DNA of 64,000 nucleotides from Spisula solida (lineage: Eukaryota; Mollusca; Bivalvia; Venerida; Mactridae), in contig OX365947.1 in the NCBI GenBank assembly GCA_947247005.1, positions 5,809,030 to 5,873,029 on the forward strand, read 5' to 3'. Numbering within the stretch: position 1 is the first letter of the stretch; each line of letters begins with the position of its first letter. Below are positions 34,533-46,146 of this stretch, piece by piece. Position numbers and translations under genes: made by a program. Under the pieces are notes generated by a model, which made no database searches, was not told the DNA's origin, and was given only the letters and a program-made list of their open reading frames with translations.

Positions 34533-35108
34533 TGAATGAGGGCGTTTTACTTTTACTCTTACTACATGTATTTTATAAAAGTTGTGTTTACAAAACAAGA
34601 ATATTTCTGCAAATACCATGATTTATTTTCCAAACGCAGAGATATGCATGGTTAGCCGACTTACTCTAATAGTGCACCATGTCCATTTTTTAAAAATGAG
34701 TTTCAATTATCCATGTTATCATGTCTGACAATGAACAATTTTCTGTGAAACAACCATGTCATAATACTTAAGCATAAAGTGCTTTTTGGCATTTTTACTT
34801 TGCTTAAAGTCCAGTATTTGATCATTTTGTAGCGTGTATGCTGCTGAATGTCCAGGAGATTGCCTATAGTAAGAACAACTTAAAACCGTAGTAAACTTAA
34901 CTTGACTCGGTTAAAACCCATTTGACAAAGTCAAAACAAGAGTTCTAACCTTTGTATCTTCTTAATGTGATTTTTGGTTTGGCACTTAACTATTAGAGCC
35001 AACCGAAAAACTTTCATTCTTTAAATAATTTAACCAAGTCGATCATCATGTTGTTTTTTTAAATTAAGTCACGGATTGTCGTCTTTGTAATTGGCAATAA
35101 TAACTCAC

Positions 35109-35222
35109 CTTCGTCGTATTTCCCCTGTACACAATCCTTGCGACCATCCAGGTTATGTTTGCTGGAGATACATTTACCGTCCATACATCGTATCTCATCT
35201 TTCTTGCAGAAACACCATATGC
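35109..35222 (-). CDS. Gene A exon: LDL-receptor class A module (first found)
   Basis: Acceptor tgatatgttacag, donor GTGAGT, 114 bp, phase 1-1. It reads IWCFCKKDEIRCMDGKCIS, then NLDGRKDC and GKYDE, which fits the LDLa pattern C..C...F/I.C..G.CI......DG..DC....DE. The calcium cage is slightly degenerate (GKYDE for GSDE). Overlapping ORFs in other frames lack this pattern. It is the most 5' exon of gene A that I can support; a signal-peptide exon must lie further upstream. Confidence 0.82.
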
Positions 35223-35401
35223 CTGTAACATATCAGAAACATACATATAAAATCAACCGAATGCTATTGTCTTACTAACTACTGATTACTTGTCATACAT
35301 TACATAAATACCGTAAATATAATAAGATAATAACAAATCAGACGGGACGGGAAGCACGCAACTGAAACAGCAGGGAGGGAAATGCACAATAAAGTATAGT
35401 A

Positions 35402-36006
35402 TATCCTTTCCGCTACCACGATTTTTTGGGGGGTTAAGAGAAATTCATATGGTCCCTATACCCCGTCCCTGAGACACTATTGACTTGCAGCACTGATAAA
35501 AACTCGATACATCCGGATGCTACACACCTACCCCAAACCGAAAGTAGAAAAAATTATCAACATTTCGACTAAAGGTCACCGGAAATGACGATGTGACGGT
35601 GACCCTTGCGCGAAAAACTTCTTTTTTTTTTAGCTTGACAGGCCTACTTTTTGGCCCCTTTAGGGCATTGGTCCTGACCCCTTTGTCTAGCCTTATATTC
35701 CTGCTATAGAAAAATAAAATGGCGCTAAATGTTAATGCAATTCCACAGGGAATCGTACCGCAATGGTGGGTAGGATCAGTAATTTCAGTTTTGTCAAATC
35801 TACTTTCAAATCCTTCTTTAAAGGGGTCTAGCGGGCCCAAAAACCGGTGCACGACCCTGGGCCCGTAATATCCTGTAGTCTGGGATGCCTGCGTACCCAT
35901 GACAGCAAAATTCCCGAAGTTGGGCATTTAGGTCGAAAACTACGGAAGGCCGAAATGGCCATCCCGGTGAGTCTGCATTAAGTACGCTATGGTAGCGGAA
36001 AGGATA
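35402..36006. mobile_element. TIR element (605 bp) carrying a 135-codon ORF
   Basis: tatcctttccgctacca (35402-35418) is perfectly inverted at 35990-36006; the terminal TA may be the target duplication. Inside, on the minus strand, 35520-35927 is one open frame of 135 codons (includes GPLDPFKEGFESRFDKTEIT and a Lys/Arg-rich KLKKKEVFRARV). I recognise no transposase motif. It lies 180 bp upstream of the first LDLa exon found. Confidence 0.65.
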
Positions 36007-37485
36007 TAAACTGCCTGCATGAAATGGAAATGGTCCCGGTCAAGATGACGAATGAAAATTATTACTGTTGATTGTTTATGAGCTTAAACGTATCTAGCAC
36101 CATTTTCTAGTATGCTAGCATGCGAAACTAGGGGTTCGTTAGGGAAGCATCGCTCCGCAAGGGCTATCGCATTTGTCAAACAAGATTTCTTGTCCCACCA
36201 TCTCAACTGATTACCACTGTTCTGGCGTAAATTTATTACACTTGCATATTATAAACACGATACAGAATAGAAAACGCGCAGTTTCTAGCTTTATTTGAGT
36301 ATCCTGCCGGATGAAAATATATATCTAGTATCATGAGTTCATATATGCAACCTGAATATAAAGATATAAAATAAATCATTAAATATTTCTTTCATTGCAA
36401 CTACATGTATACACTATGTATTGCAAATATGTGTAGATCTAATACAAGCAATACAAAAAAAAGAAATCGAGAATATTCCCAGTATGTGGAATTATGTAAA
36501 CCTAGTGCCAGAAATATCTCTGGACTGCGTACTCAAAAATAATACAAAGAAACTTCAAATACACCCAAAAACAATCCATCATAAGTCAGTGTTTTTTTGA
36601 AGTAAATATTTTGTGTTCCGATTCTGCTTCTCTAAGACTGCATAGCGTCTGCCAGATTAACTATTTTATCGCTGATCAGGTAAAACTATTATGTATATAT
36701 TATATTCGAAACTTATGTTAAAATGAAACTTGGCAATAATCCAAATACTTGAAAGTGTGATAATAATTTCATCTTGAAATCTTCTCCTAACAGTTGCAAT
36801 GTATGCACGTACATTAGTTAGTGTACACTATTAAAGAGCAGAACAGAAACACATGTTGAAACGTCTTGTTTATTTTTGTCTGGTATTTTTGTGTTGAAAA
36901 TTTAAGAAATAGATTGAGTAGTTGGTTCTAGTAGAATCAAGAGGAACGCGTACACGTTTGCATTTCGCTATTTTTGTTGATGTAGCCACGTTATATTGTC
37001 TAAGGTGACCGAGTCGTCAAAGCTTCTGTCTTGACAATGACACCTCTGGGTACCATTAAAGCATAGATAAACCAAGTGTCGTTCTTTTTTAATATTGTTT
37101 TTTGTTTTTACGATGCAGATGCCACATAAACGCATCATATTCGCATCCATTTTGAAAGCTATTTTCAAAAAAGTGTTGCCAATCAACTATGAAATTGCCT
37201 TGTATGTTTTTATGGGGGTCGTAGGAATTGGTTCTGATGAGCCTCCAGCTAAATCAAATAATGATATGTACTCATCCGTCGAGTGCCTGTCACTAAACGA
37301 TATGAGCTTAGGGAAACATGTGCTCCGATAGCAAATGTTTCATAAGAACAAATGGCTAATCATTTAATGGGTAAACGCTACAATATATAAACATTCAACT
37401 TATCTGCGGAATTTGTAGCTTTTTGTAAGAAAGAAAACGTGTTACAGTCTTAAAAACTCTTTGTGTAACAAAACATCGTACCCTT
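36007..37485. other. No gene recognised
   Basis: Small ORFs at 36968-37331 on both strands lack splice context or domains. This stretch could hold unrecognised 5' exons of gene A. Confidence 0.4.
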
Positions 37486-37570
37486 TGGGGGTTGCGGGTT
37501 TGGGGATTCGAACCCTGCTTCGGGCGTTGGTGAAGATTTCCAAGTCACCGAGTTAGACGCGAGCATTAGA
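37486..37570 (-). repeat. tRNA-Leu-like pseudogene or SINE head
   Basis: The minus strand reads GCGTCTAACTCGGTGACTTG, a long variable arm, then box B GGGTTCGAATCCC and the 3' acceptor arm AACCCGCAAC. Box A and the 5' acceptor arm are lost, so it cannot be a functional tRNA. Confidence 0.55.
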
Positions 37571-37996
37571 TAGAAACGCATGGAAAAGTCATGCAAGTAC
37601 TCTAAAATGCTTTTGTAAATATGTTAGAACCAAAGATTAAGTATCATAACGTCATAATTATTCCTACGAATATATACAATGGATATTATAACAAGGGAAT
37701 AATAAACACGTGTGAATTCGGTGATTTTAGCATATGTTACTTGGAAGCAAAAATGTAACTTTAAACCAAAAGTTGCAGTTTTATTCCCGGGGAAAGAGAA
37801 ACCATATGGAATGGGATAAACATACTAGACAATTATGTGTAAGCTAGAATGCTTTGTTTTCCCAACATGTCATTATAGTGCATGCCTTGCATTAGGTACA
37901 GCTATAAGACGTTACACTGTTCAGTGTAAACTAATTTTGTTCGTGGTATTTAATCGTGGCTTTTGTTAGAATTACAATTGTATATTGTCGTAAATA

Positions 37997-38214
37997 TCGC
38001 TGGCTTAGAATTAGAAGGTCGTATGTGCTTACGTCCTTTTAAGAATCATGCATATTTAAAGTCAGCACACGAGGCTCTTATTATTAATGAGCACCGGAAC
38101 TGGTCATGTTGACCAAACCAAAGTTTTAAAAGCTTGTTTTTCAATAAGTAAAGAGTAGTTTTCAGACAGTTTTTCTTGTTTTCTCAAAATATTGATTTTG
38201 TACTTACGACCTTC
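37997..38214. mobile_element. MITE family A copy
   Basis: It begins tcgctggcttagaattagaa, includes ctggtcatgttgaccaaacc and ends at tacttacgaccttc. The last bases of the right TIR are gone. Confidence 0.7.
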
Positions 38215-38487
38215 AACGAGGGTCATTCAATATATAATGCGAACTAACACATAAATTCTTACATACAATATTAATCATTTAAATGTGGACATATTCATTG
38301 AAAGTAACCTTCTATGTGATAAATGATCGACTTCCACCATTTCGACAGACCTTCTATTCGCGTTGCTAGGCAACTGCGCAGATACACTCTTTACTGCATG
38401 GACGCGGCCTATTCCTTTCGATGTAAATCAGGAAGTCGAATTCCCAGGTTACTGTCCTCTAATTTCCCGCTGGTATTAACGTATCTA

Positions 38488-38708
38488 CAGGGTGTTAAAA
38501 AATTTCGTTCTCAAAATTAAAATTTATAAAAAGTTTCATTTGAGCTATGTACGCAGTAGACAACGACAATTTATTACTGTAATAGCTTTATTTAATGTCA
38601 AAGAGATTAGAAAAATGGTAAAACCCTCTGAATTTCATCCTAAAAATGTCTTCTGAGAGCTGAAAAATCAAATCATTGAAACTCAGAACGAACTTTCTTA
38701 ACACCCTG
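38488..38708. mobile_element. Mariner-like MITE with TA duplication
   Basis: cagggtgttaaaaaatttcg is inverted at the right end (gaactttcttaacaccctg); the element is flanked by TA on each side. 221 bp, no ORF. Its termini resemble those at 52092 and 53089. Confidence 0.75.
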
Positions 38709-39619
38709 TACGTCTAATCTGTAGCTAATAGTATGGATAGAACATTTTTCCCTTCCGCAATAAAGCGCTAAAGCAAGTAGGTAACTAGTTTGAAGCCACG
38801 TTCCGTCTTTTCTGACGTCAAAAATTGAAATTAAATGAAAACAAATTGCTACGTATTTCGGAAGTCATTAAAGTTTCGAAGTGTATAACACAATATAATG
38901 TTGCATTTCAATGGACAATAGATCTTCATACATCAAAGGTGAGTCATGTTTCACGATGGGTGAAAAATATGCTGACGAACGAGAATGTAGCACTATACTG
39001 TTGACCAATGGGAGTGAAAAATATTTAAAAAAAATGTATTTATGTATTCTCATTCATTTTAACTACACATGTTGTGTATTGTGCCTATGTATTTAGTCCG
39101 CCGATGATAACAATAGCCTTTGTTTACAAATAAAATGAAACTTTTGCATTTTCGTTGTCCTTGTCTGTTCAATCTTGTGCAAAATCACTTTAAATACATA
39201 TACCTAATTGTGCTATAATTTTACCTCTCCAGAGCAATAATCTCTGTACAACAACCGATCTTTGTATTTCTCAAAGGGTGCTGCTCTAGAGAGGTTGTAT
39301 TCATATCACATAATAGGGCAAACCAAAAACACTCCACAGATATTAATGTTTCGACACATGGGACATGGAATGGGATAAACACGCTAGAAAATAATTGCTA
39401 TTGTTTTTAAAACACACCTGGTTGGTGTTGATAGACGTTTACAAACAGAAATTAGACGTTATAGAAATATACAAAAACCCGACTGTACAACTACACCAAT
39501 AAGAATATTAACATACCAACATACTATATAACATATATGAAAACGAGTGGTAATGTCTATTTCATCTACATTAAAATCCATGATGGCATCCATGTGGTTC
39601 AATTGTCTCTTTTAGTACT

Positions 39620-41250
39620 TACTTACTTAATCCTCTTCGTCCCCAGTGGGACATAAGGCTGCAATGATCCTTCTCCACTTGGACCTGTCTTTGGCTGCTT
39701 TCTGTGCTTCGCCCAACGATAGTCCCATTTCAGTAAGTTCGGCTATTAGAGTTCTTCGCCATGTTGTTTTTGGCCTGCCAGGTTTTCTTTTCCCAGGAGG
39801 TGTCCATCGTAGAGCCACCTTTGGTAGTCGGAACTGTTCCATTCTGAGCACATGACCTAGCCATCTCAGCCTTCTCTGCTTTATTTCAATGGAGATGTTG
39901 TAGCATTCAGTTTTCTTAAACAGCTCTTTGTTGGAGATCTTATTTGGCTAGAAAATTTTACATATCTTGCGTAGGCATCCATTGTAGAAACCTTCTATTC
40001 TATTCATGTCACTTTGTATTATTCGCCAACATTCTGATCCATATAGCAGCACAGATTTTACATTACTATTGAAAAGCTTTATTTTGGTCTTGAGTGAATA
40101 CTGACTTGATTTCCAAATTGGTCTTAAGGTGGCAAAGGAGTTTCTAGCTTTTTCAATTCTTGATTTGATGTCTTTATGTGCTGCATTGTCTTTACTGATC
40201 AATCTTCCAAGGTATGTGAAGTCTTCAACATAGTTAAGTGGTGTGTTGTCTACATTCACTTGTACTTCAGGTGTCGCATTGATGCACATAACTTTGGTCT
40301 TTGAGGTGCTTATATGAAGCCCTGTTTGGGACGCAAACTTGTCGAGTCGGTTGGTTTTTTCTTGGATGTTTGTCCTGTTAGAAGAAAGAGTGGCTAGGTC
40401 ATCAGCAAAATCAAGGTCTTCCAGGTGAGATAGGAGAGTCCATTGTATGCCCCGGGGTTTGTCAGATGTTGTTTGTTTCATAATCCAGTCCACTGTGACT
40501 AGAAAGAGGATGGGTGAGATAATACATCCCTCTCGGACTCCAGATTCTACTCGGAAGTATTCAGATGTGGTGTTGTCTAATATGTTGCATTCAAATTTGT
40601 CATAGAATTTCTTGATGATATTGATGAATTTCGATGGTATGCCGTATGAGTGGAGAATTTTCCATAACGTTTCTCTGTGGATACTGTCAAAAGCTTTTCT
40701 GAAGTCAATGAAGTTTATGTAGAGAGGGTGGTTCCATTCGAGGCATTGTTCTATGATATTACGAAGTGTGAAGATCTGGTCTATGCAGCATCTACCCTTC
40801 CTGAAGCCCGCTTGTTCTTCTCTCAGCTTGTTGTTAATGGCTGTTTCCATTCTCAGTAGCAGCACCTTGCAGAAGACTTTACTGGGTGTTGACAGAAGTG
40901 TGATCCCTCGCCAGTTGTCACATATTTTCAAATCACCTTTCTTAGGTAGCTTGATGATGCTGCCTTTTGTCCAGTCTTCAGGGATGGTGTCGTTTTCCCA
41001 TATATCTTTGAATAGGTTGAAGAATATTTTCGTAGCCGTGACGGTGTCTGCTTTAAGTAGTTCTGCGTGTATTTGATCTATTCCAGGGGCTTTACTGTTT
41101 TTAAGTGACTTGATTGCTTTCAGTATTTCTGCTTCTGTTGGGATACTGGTGTCAATATCGAGCTGTGTGTTTGGTGGGAGAATGTTAGCTGGTTCTTCTG
41201 GGTCGGGATGGTTTAGAACTTTTAGTGGCCTCCTCAATTTCTGTTGCCAT
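39620..41250 (-). pseudogene. 5'-truncated LINE reverse transcriptase with one nonsense codon
   Basis: On the minus strand 41237-39951 reads a non-LTR reverse transcriptase: LKNSKAPGIDQIHAELLK, EDWTKGSIIKLPKKGDL, GITLLSTPSKVFCKVLL, EEQAGFRKGRCCIDQIF, FIDFRKAFDSIHRETLW, GVREGCIISPILF, then the catalytic FADDLATLSS, and a C-terminal region to CLRKICKIF. A TAG at 39948-39950 stops it, but the same frame continues to GKRKPGRPKTTWRRTLIAEL and the natural stop near 39627, so a single point mutation interrupts an otherwise open frame. No endonuclease domain is present (5' truncation near 41250). The 3' end is a short (TAAG)3-type tail. The clade is not assigned. Confidence 0.9.
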
Positions 41251-41345
41251 GGGCAATTCCCGGTTTATGTAATTATGAATTTTTAGATAATGAGTTTTAT
41301 TTTTGAAGAGTGTAGCTAATTACTGGTTGTTTTAGTGGCTCGAAC

Positions 41346-41450
41346 CACAGGAACTTGCATTTATAATTTGAAAAAAAATTTAAAAAAAAATATTTGTTTT
41401 TCAATTTTTTTTTTCATTTATTTTTCAAATTATAAATGCAAGTTCCTGTG
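41346..41450. mobile_element. Hairpin MITE with 30-bp arms and 7-bp direct repeat
   Basis: cacaggaacttgcatttata plus atttgaaaaa is perfectly inverted at 41421-41450 around an A/T-only loop. ctcgaac lies directly outside both ends, a plausible target-site duplication. It sits 90 bp from the LINE's 5' truncation point. Confidence 0.8.
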
Positions 41451-41786
41451 CTCGAACCCTTTCTTTGTATTCTTTTTCTACTTCTTCCACTTCTTCTATG
41501 TTCCATCTTTACGGCCTTTTATATCCTCTTTATGAATCTGGCAGGACTTTGTAATCGAGTTTTTCATTTTTAAATAATCGATAATATGCCATAATTTCTC
41601 AGTATTTAATCTTTTGACCGGGGCAAAAAGGAGCTAGGAGTTAACTATTTATTCGTATTTGCCGGTTGTCCTCTTACTATTTCGTCCCAGCGGTTCGCAT
41701 CCTACCGGGTTCGTTCATGAGTCTATGTACAGCTGTGGAGTTATGGATGTAGTGTTCTGTCCCCTGAGGTCATTTAATGTAGTTTT

Positions 41787-41935
41787 AAGTCCCCTACCGG
41801 TTTTTGACCGGAGGGGACTATTGGTTTGCCATCTGTCCGTCAGTTTTGGTTCTGACGGAAATTGTTGTTGATATGGCAACAGACATATTGACAATGGCTT
41901 TACACCGGTGGGGGACTTCTGTATTGCTTTCAATT
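41787..41935. repeat. Short inverted-repeat element (aagtcccctaccgg)
   Basis: The ends aagtcccctaccgg and ccggtgggggactt are inverted. The right part (ggcaacagacatattgacaa) matches the 19.15-kb repeat in reverse. Confidence 0.55.
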
Positions 41936-41984
41936 CAGTACGTCATATCTCGATTTGTTCAATTACGTCATTTTACTTAATGAA

Positions 41985-42640
41985 ACTGGGTCACTAGTTT
42001 TAAGGTTTTCAGATTTTTTGTTGCTGAAATCGGGCCTTTTAACGTTTTAATACTGTTACTTAACTTTTAGACTGTAGGCTGCTAAAAATATGTAGTTCAG
42101 CAGTTTTACTGTTGTTACTAGGTCATTCAGCGTGGGCTTTCTGCCTTTTGTTTGCTGAATCTTTTTTATTCAGTTTTTAACAATGAGACTAGGGGCGTTT
42201 AATTTTCTTGGTCGGTAGTGTGTTGGGCACTTCTTCGTTTTAAGATTTCTTACAGCTAAAGCGGGGCAATATAGTCCTTTTGCTGTGGAAACTGGGTCAT
42301 TCAGCTAGTTAGTAGGTCATCCCACTATACGGGCCTTTCAACGTTTTAATACTGTTATTTAACTTTTGAGACTAAAGGCTGCTATAACTATGTAGTTCAG
42401 CAGTTTTACTGTTGTTACTAGGTCATTCAGCGTAGGCATTCCGCCTTTTGGTTGCTGTATCTTTTCTACTGGGTCATTCAGCTAGTTATAATTTATTATA
42501 CTTTTCGACAGCTTGGACTTGGGCGCATCTGCGCTTGTTTAGTTGGGCATTGTGCTTTGTGTGTTTTTAATGTTTTCTGTGCTCGGCTGGTTAAGTTGAG
42601 TGCTGCCTTCCCTGTCTGACTTAATATACTCTTTTTGTAT
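41985..42640 (+). repeat. Dispersed VNTR-bearing repeat with internal 305-bp duplication
   Basis: The block caacgttttaatactgtta ... gttgttactaggtcattcag occurs at 42039-42170 and again at 42345-42470, about 305 bp apart. A single VNTR unit and the conserved 3' block (gctgccttccctgtctgac) follow. Confidence 0.75.
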
Positions 42641-43476
42641 ACTGCAGACATTGCTAAACATTCTAAACATTTAAAAAATCTGAGCATGGCAGAACAGTTT
42701 TTATATGTAATGTCCAGTAAAATTTTATGAAACAATTACTACTACAGGGAACGTTATTGACCAGTGCTATTTGGCTAGACTAAGATATTAAGACTGTTAG
42801 CTTGACACACTCATCTCTCTCATATATTATGTATAGTATAATAATTGTGATGCAGTAGCCTAGAAGGATCATTTAGTTTGTAATGGTTCATATGTACCTG
42901 TTGATGATATCTTTGTTATAGATATTTTAACTATTTGCTACAGTCATTTAAGATGCCTTTGTTGTCTATTCGGAATCTAAAATTTCTAATAATTTTATAA
43001 TATTTTATGTGCATGTACTTACAAAATGTACAATGTTATCATATTGTGATTATATGCCTGAAAGGGCACATGATTGGAAATAAATCAAATATTATCTTTG
43101 GTTGGGATGTGGTGATGAACTGGCACCGTTTTCTGTAGGTTGGTGGCATTTCCACACAGCTTGGTCGCGAAGGACATTTCTGTGGTTCAAACTTTTTGTC
43201 AACGTGCTTCCTTCAGTTTCTGGCAGATTTGCAGTATATGGAATGGTGTCTGCTCCTCTGTCCCGCACTGACATCCAGCTGTCTCCGCAATGCCCAGTCT
43301 TTTCAATGTTTCCGCAGACCACAGCGTCCAGTACATAGACGGTTAGACGTAGGCTGTGCCTGCTAAGCGTGTGTAGGCTGTCTTCACTAGGCATATAAAT
43401 CGAACCCTTTGTTGTGAAAGATTCGACGTATTTCAGAAATATAATTTGATTAAAACGTCAGAAGAATAATTGCTGG

Positions 43477-43492
43477 TGACGTCATGACGTCA
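43477..43492. promoter_or_regulatory. Two adjacent CRE-like palindromes
   Basis: tgacgtca occurs twice with no gap. It is the palindromic CREB/ATF site sequence. No gene start is seen close by, so any function is conjecture. Confidence 0.25.
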
Positions 43493-43679
43493 AATATATA
43501 CATATATGTTTTGTAAATACATTGTACTAAACCTGAAGAAGTCATTATACGAAACGCGTTGTTTTGTAAGTTAAGTTGTTTCTTCTTTTTATTTTACTGA
43601 GTAATATAATTTGTATGAATGAAAATTAAGATGGTGATTGTTCGTGTTTGCCGTTTTTAGACTGCATCATTCTAATAAT

Positions 43680-43832
43680 GGCAACAACAGTAATACAAAC
43701 AACAAATACAGCTTCCATAACAACAACAGCAATAATAATAATAAAAATAATGATAAAAACAATAATTATAATAATAAAAATGCATGTAAATAGAGCAACA
43801 GCATTAATAACAACAACAACAAAAATACCATA
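43680..43832. repeat. Low-complexity ATA/ACA-rich tract
   Basis: Interleaved aca, aat and ata trinucleotides over about 150 bp; an open frame through it is compositional. Confidence 0.75.
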
Positions 43833-44825
43833 ATAACGACGTAGAGGATATTTGTATTTTTCGGTGTTTACAAGATCTCAAACGTTATTACATCGAGTGA
43901 ACGCTGAATATTTTCACATAAAATAAAAACTACTACAAAACATCTATAAAACATTATTAATAATAATTAATCATTATACCAAGTTAAATACGATAGCCTT
44001 GTGCTTTATATAATATTAAAAATAATATTCGTAATTTCTGCTAGCTCAAAATCTTGCTATAAATAATCCATTGAATGAACATTGCTGTGAAGCCATCTCG
44101 CGTGCCAATAAATACTTTGTTAAATGATGGCAGCAATCGGGTTGTCTGTTGGAATACCAAAATATTTTTGTAACGTATGTTGAAGATATTAAGAAAATCT
44201 ATTTTTTCAGCCTATAATGACCTAAGTTCTAGGGAAACATGGTGAATCACTGTGAAGTGCTGATGTAAATTTATACCCCGAAAAAACAATTTGTACCATG
44301 GGTTTAACTGACACACCTATGCTGTTCGGTATTTGGAAAACAAAAACATTTAGGTAAGCAAGAAGACAATAACATAGCTTAAAACTAAAATAATTGAAGT
44401 AAAGTTTGAACTTTCTAGTTTACTTCAATAACTGGATAAATGTTCTGAGATGAGTATAAGTATAAAAAAAGATCACTTAAAAATACCATGTAACGCTGAA
44501 AATGGTATCATTTGTACAGAACTCAATGGGACTCGAGCTTAAAATTAGTTACTTATTTCAAACGCTTAGGGAAGCAAGAAGATCATATTCAATTTAAATA
44601 AAAAACATATTGAAGTAAAGTACAAAGATTGCAGATTACTTAAATAACTGGATAAATATTGTCATGTAATGTTTTTGATGACTTTTTAAGCTTTAAAAAA
44701 GTTACTGCTCTATATTTCAATAGGCGTAAAGTGACCGTATATGTTGACTTCCCATTCGTATTATCCAGAAACGGGAACACCTAACAGTTACCTTGAACTA
44801 CTCAGCATAAATCAAGGATACTATA

Positions 44826-44999
44826 CAGTCAGAACTCGATACAACGACGCTGTTCGTTTCCAAGAAAAATGTCGTTGGAACGAATATGTCAGTATAATGA
44901 ATTGATACAAAGAGCGTTTTAATACGTTTGTCCCCAAATATGGTGTCAGTATAATGAATTTGTCAGTATATTGGGTGTCGTTATATCGAGTCCTGACTG
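44826..44999. mobile_element. Pogo-like MITE, complete
   Basis: Ends cagtcagaactcgatacaac and gttatatcgagtcctgactg, flanked by TA on both sides; 174 bp. Such CAGT...CTCGATATAAC ends are typical of pogo-type Tc1/mariner elements. Confidence 0.75.
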
Positions 45000-45023
45000 T
45001 ACCTGTCCACTTACTATAATGAA

Positions 45024-45300
45024 TGGGTGGGACGAGTTGTCGAGTGTTTTTAACGCTCTCGACTTCCAACCCGGCGCTGCCTGATTCGAATCTCGGCCAG
45101 GGTACTGGAAAATTCCGAAACGCTTTTCAGTGTTTCCCACCCAACTAGAGATAAACTGGTTGGTAACTCAGAGGTTGTCTCTCGTGTATCGGTGCTATAT
45201 ATACACCGGGTACGTTAAAGAACCAAGGAGTCTTGGAAATAAGGCCTTGGACTTTTATGGGTTATCCTTGACCATAAGGGTTAAATAATTACAAATACAA
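45024..45300 (+). repeat. tRNA-derived SINE, near full length
   Basis: Box A (TTGTCGAGTG) with the stem gctctcgact, box B (GATTCGAATCT), then a tRNA-unrelated body containing caccgggtacgttaaagaac, and an AT-rich end (aattacaaatacaaaa). The motif cgggtacgttaaagaacc is widespread in molluscan SINE sequences in my recollection. Confidence 0.65.
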
Positions 45301-45342
45301 AAACGACTTTTGACAGTACATCATCGTAATTTTATCTTTATA

Positions 45343-45685
45343 CAGTAAAACCTCGTTATCTCGAGGACCCATCGGGACAAGCCAAATGCTCGAGTTAAGC
45401 CAGGTGCTCGAAATATCCGAAGTCTATGGTGAATTGTTGTTATGACTAAGTGTAACTGTGTTTATATTAAAAATACGTTTGATACATGTATTTGGTTGTA
45501 ACTACGAGTTACAACCAATCAAGTATATACGCAATTTTAATCGTGTGGACATTTGCCGATTTTAACAAATTGTATATGAAAGTCGTAATGAATACTTTAA
45601 GTTCAATATCAAACTCCATTTAACGGTTGCTCGAATTAGGCCCGTCGCTCGAATAATCGCTGCTCGTATTACCGAGGTTTTACTG
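45343..45685. mobile_element. Pogo-like MITE, complete
   Basis: cagtaaaacctcgttatctc at the left and ccgaggttttactg at the right, each flanked by TA; 343 bp with many ctcga/tcgaa motifs and no ORF. Confidence 0.75.
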
Positions 45686-46146
45686 TATTTGCATATTGTC
45701 GTTTGTCACGTTTGTTGATAGGCGATAACTTGAGAGAGTGGGGTTCCCTGTAAAAATCAATCATTTAAGTGCGGGGTTCCGCTATTATATTTCCTAAATG
45801 GTGCCAGGAGCGGGATTAATATAAGTTTAAAAAACTTGTTTCCCAATCCTTTACAATAATAACGTATTATACACATGTTGTAAAATATTTTCTGAATAAA
45901 TACTGTTTAAACTCAATGATGCCAGATTCATGAGACATCGTGAGCATAAATATACAATAAATAAAGTTCTTTATAGACTCGGTCTATCCATCAGTCTATG
46001 GTAGATACATTTTGTATGTCGTGTTTATTTATCGCATATTCTTGAAAGAAATGAATCATACTTCATGTTATTGTATTTCCTGGAATATTTTACTGGACGT
46101 CAATTAATTAAGCAAATTAAAATAAAATAAATTATACTTTTTATTC

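Larger units (their letters stand above)
36..35222 (-). other. Gene A: LDLa / EB-repeat / VWA / EGF modular extracellular protein (multi-exon locus)
   Basis: This entry groups the exons listed separately below. In protein order the gene has three LDLa modules, about 20 EB/EGF-like six-cysteine modules, part of a VWA domain and a calcium-binding EGF module. Every cysteine-rich exon has a recognisable AG acceptor and GT (once GC) donor in phase 1, so any can be joined to any other without a frameshift. The confident exons between 35222 and 4477 sum to 3126 nt, or 1042 residues. Such architectures are typical of secreted or membrane-anchored adhesion and matrix proteins, so an extracellular role is inferred; the partner is unknown. 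The signal-peptide exon and 3' end were not found. The 12.4-kb intron between the first two LDLa exons is filled with transposon remnants. It could be two genes (LDLa-EB and VWA-EGF) rather than one, because the exons bridging 4477 to 1692 and 1436 to 191 are not convincing. Confidence 0.7.

Noticed and set aside
36968..37331. 5' exon of gene A
   Set aside because: The sequence upstream of the candidate is purine-rich on the minus strand, so no acceptor or signal peptide is credible.
37486..37570. Functional tRNA gene on the minus strand
   Set aside because: The 5' half with box A is missing.
43533..43555. Hammerhead ribozyme core (ctgaaga ... gaaac)
   Set aside because: Stem II is only two pairs with a mismatch and no flanking stems I and III could be found in either permutation.
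43648..43833. 61-codon Ile/Thr-rich ORF
   Set aside because: Low-complexity ATA/ACA tract.
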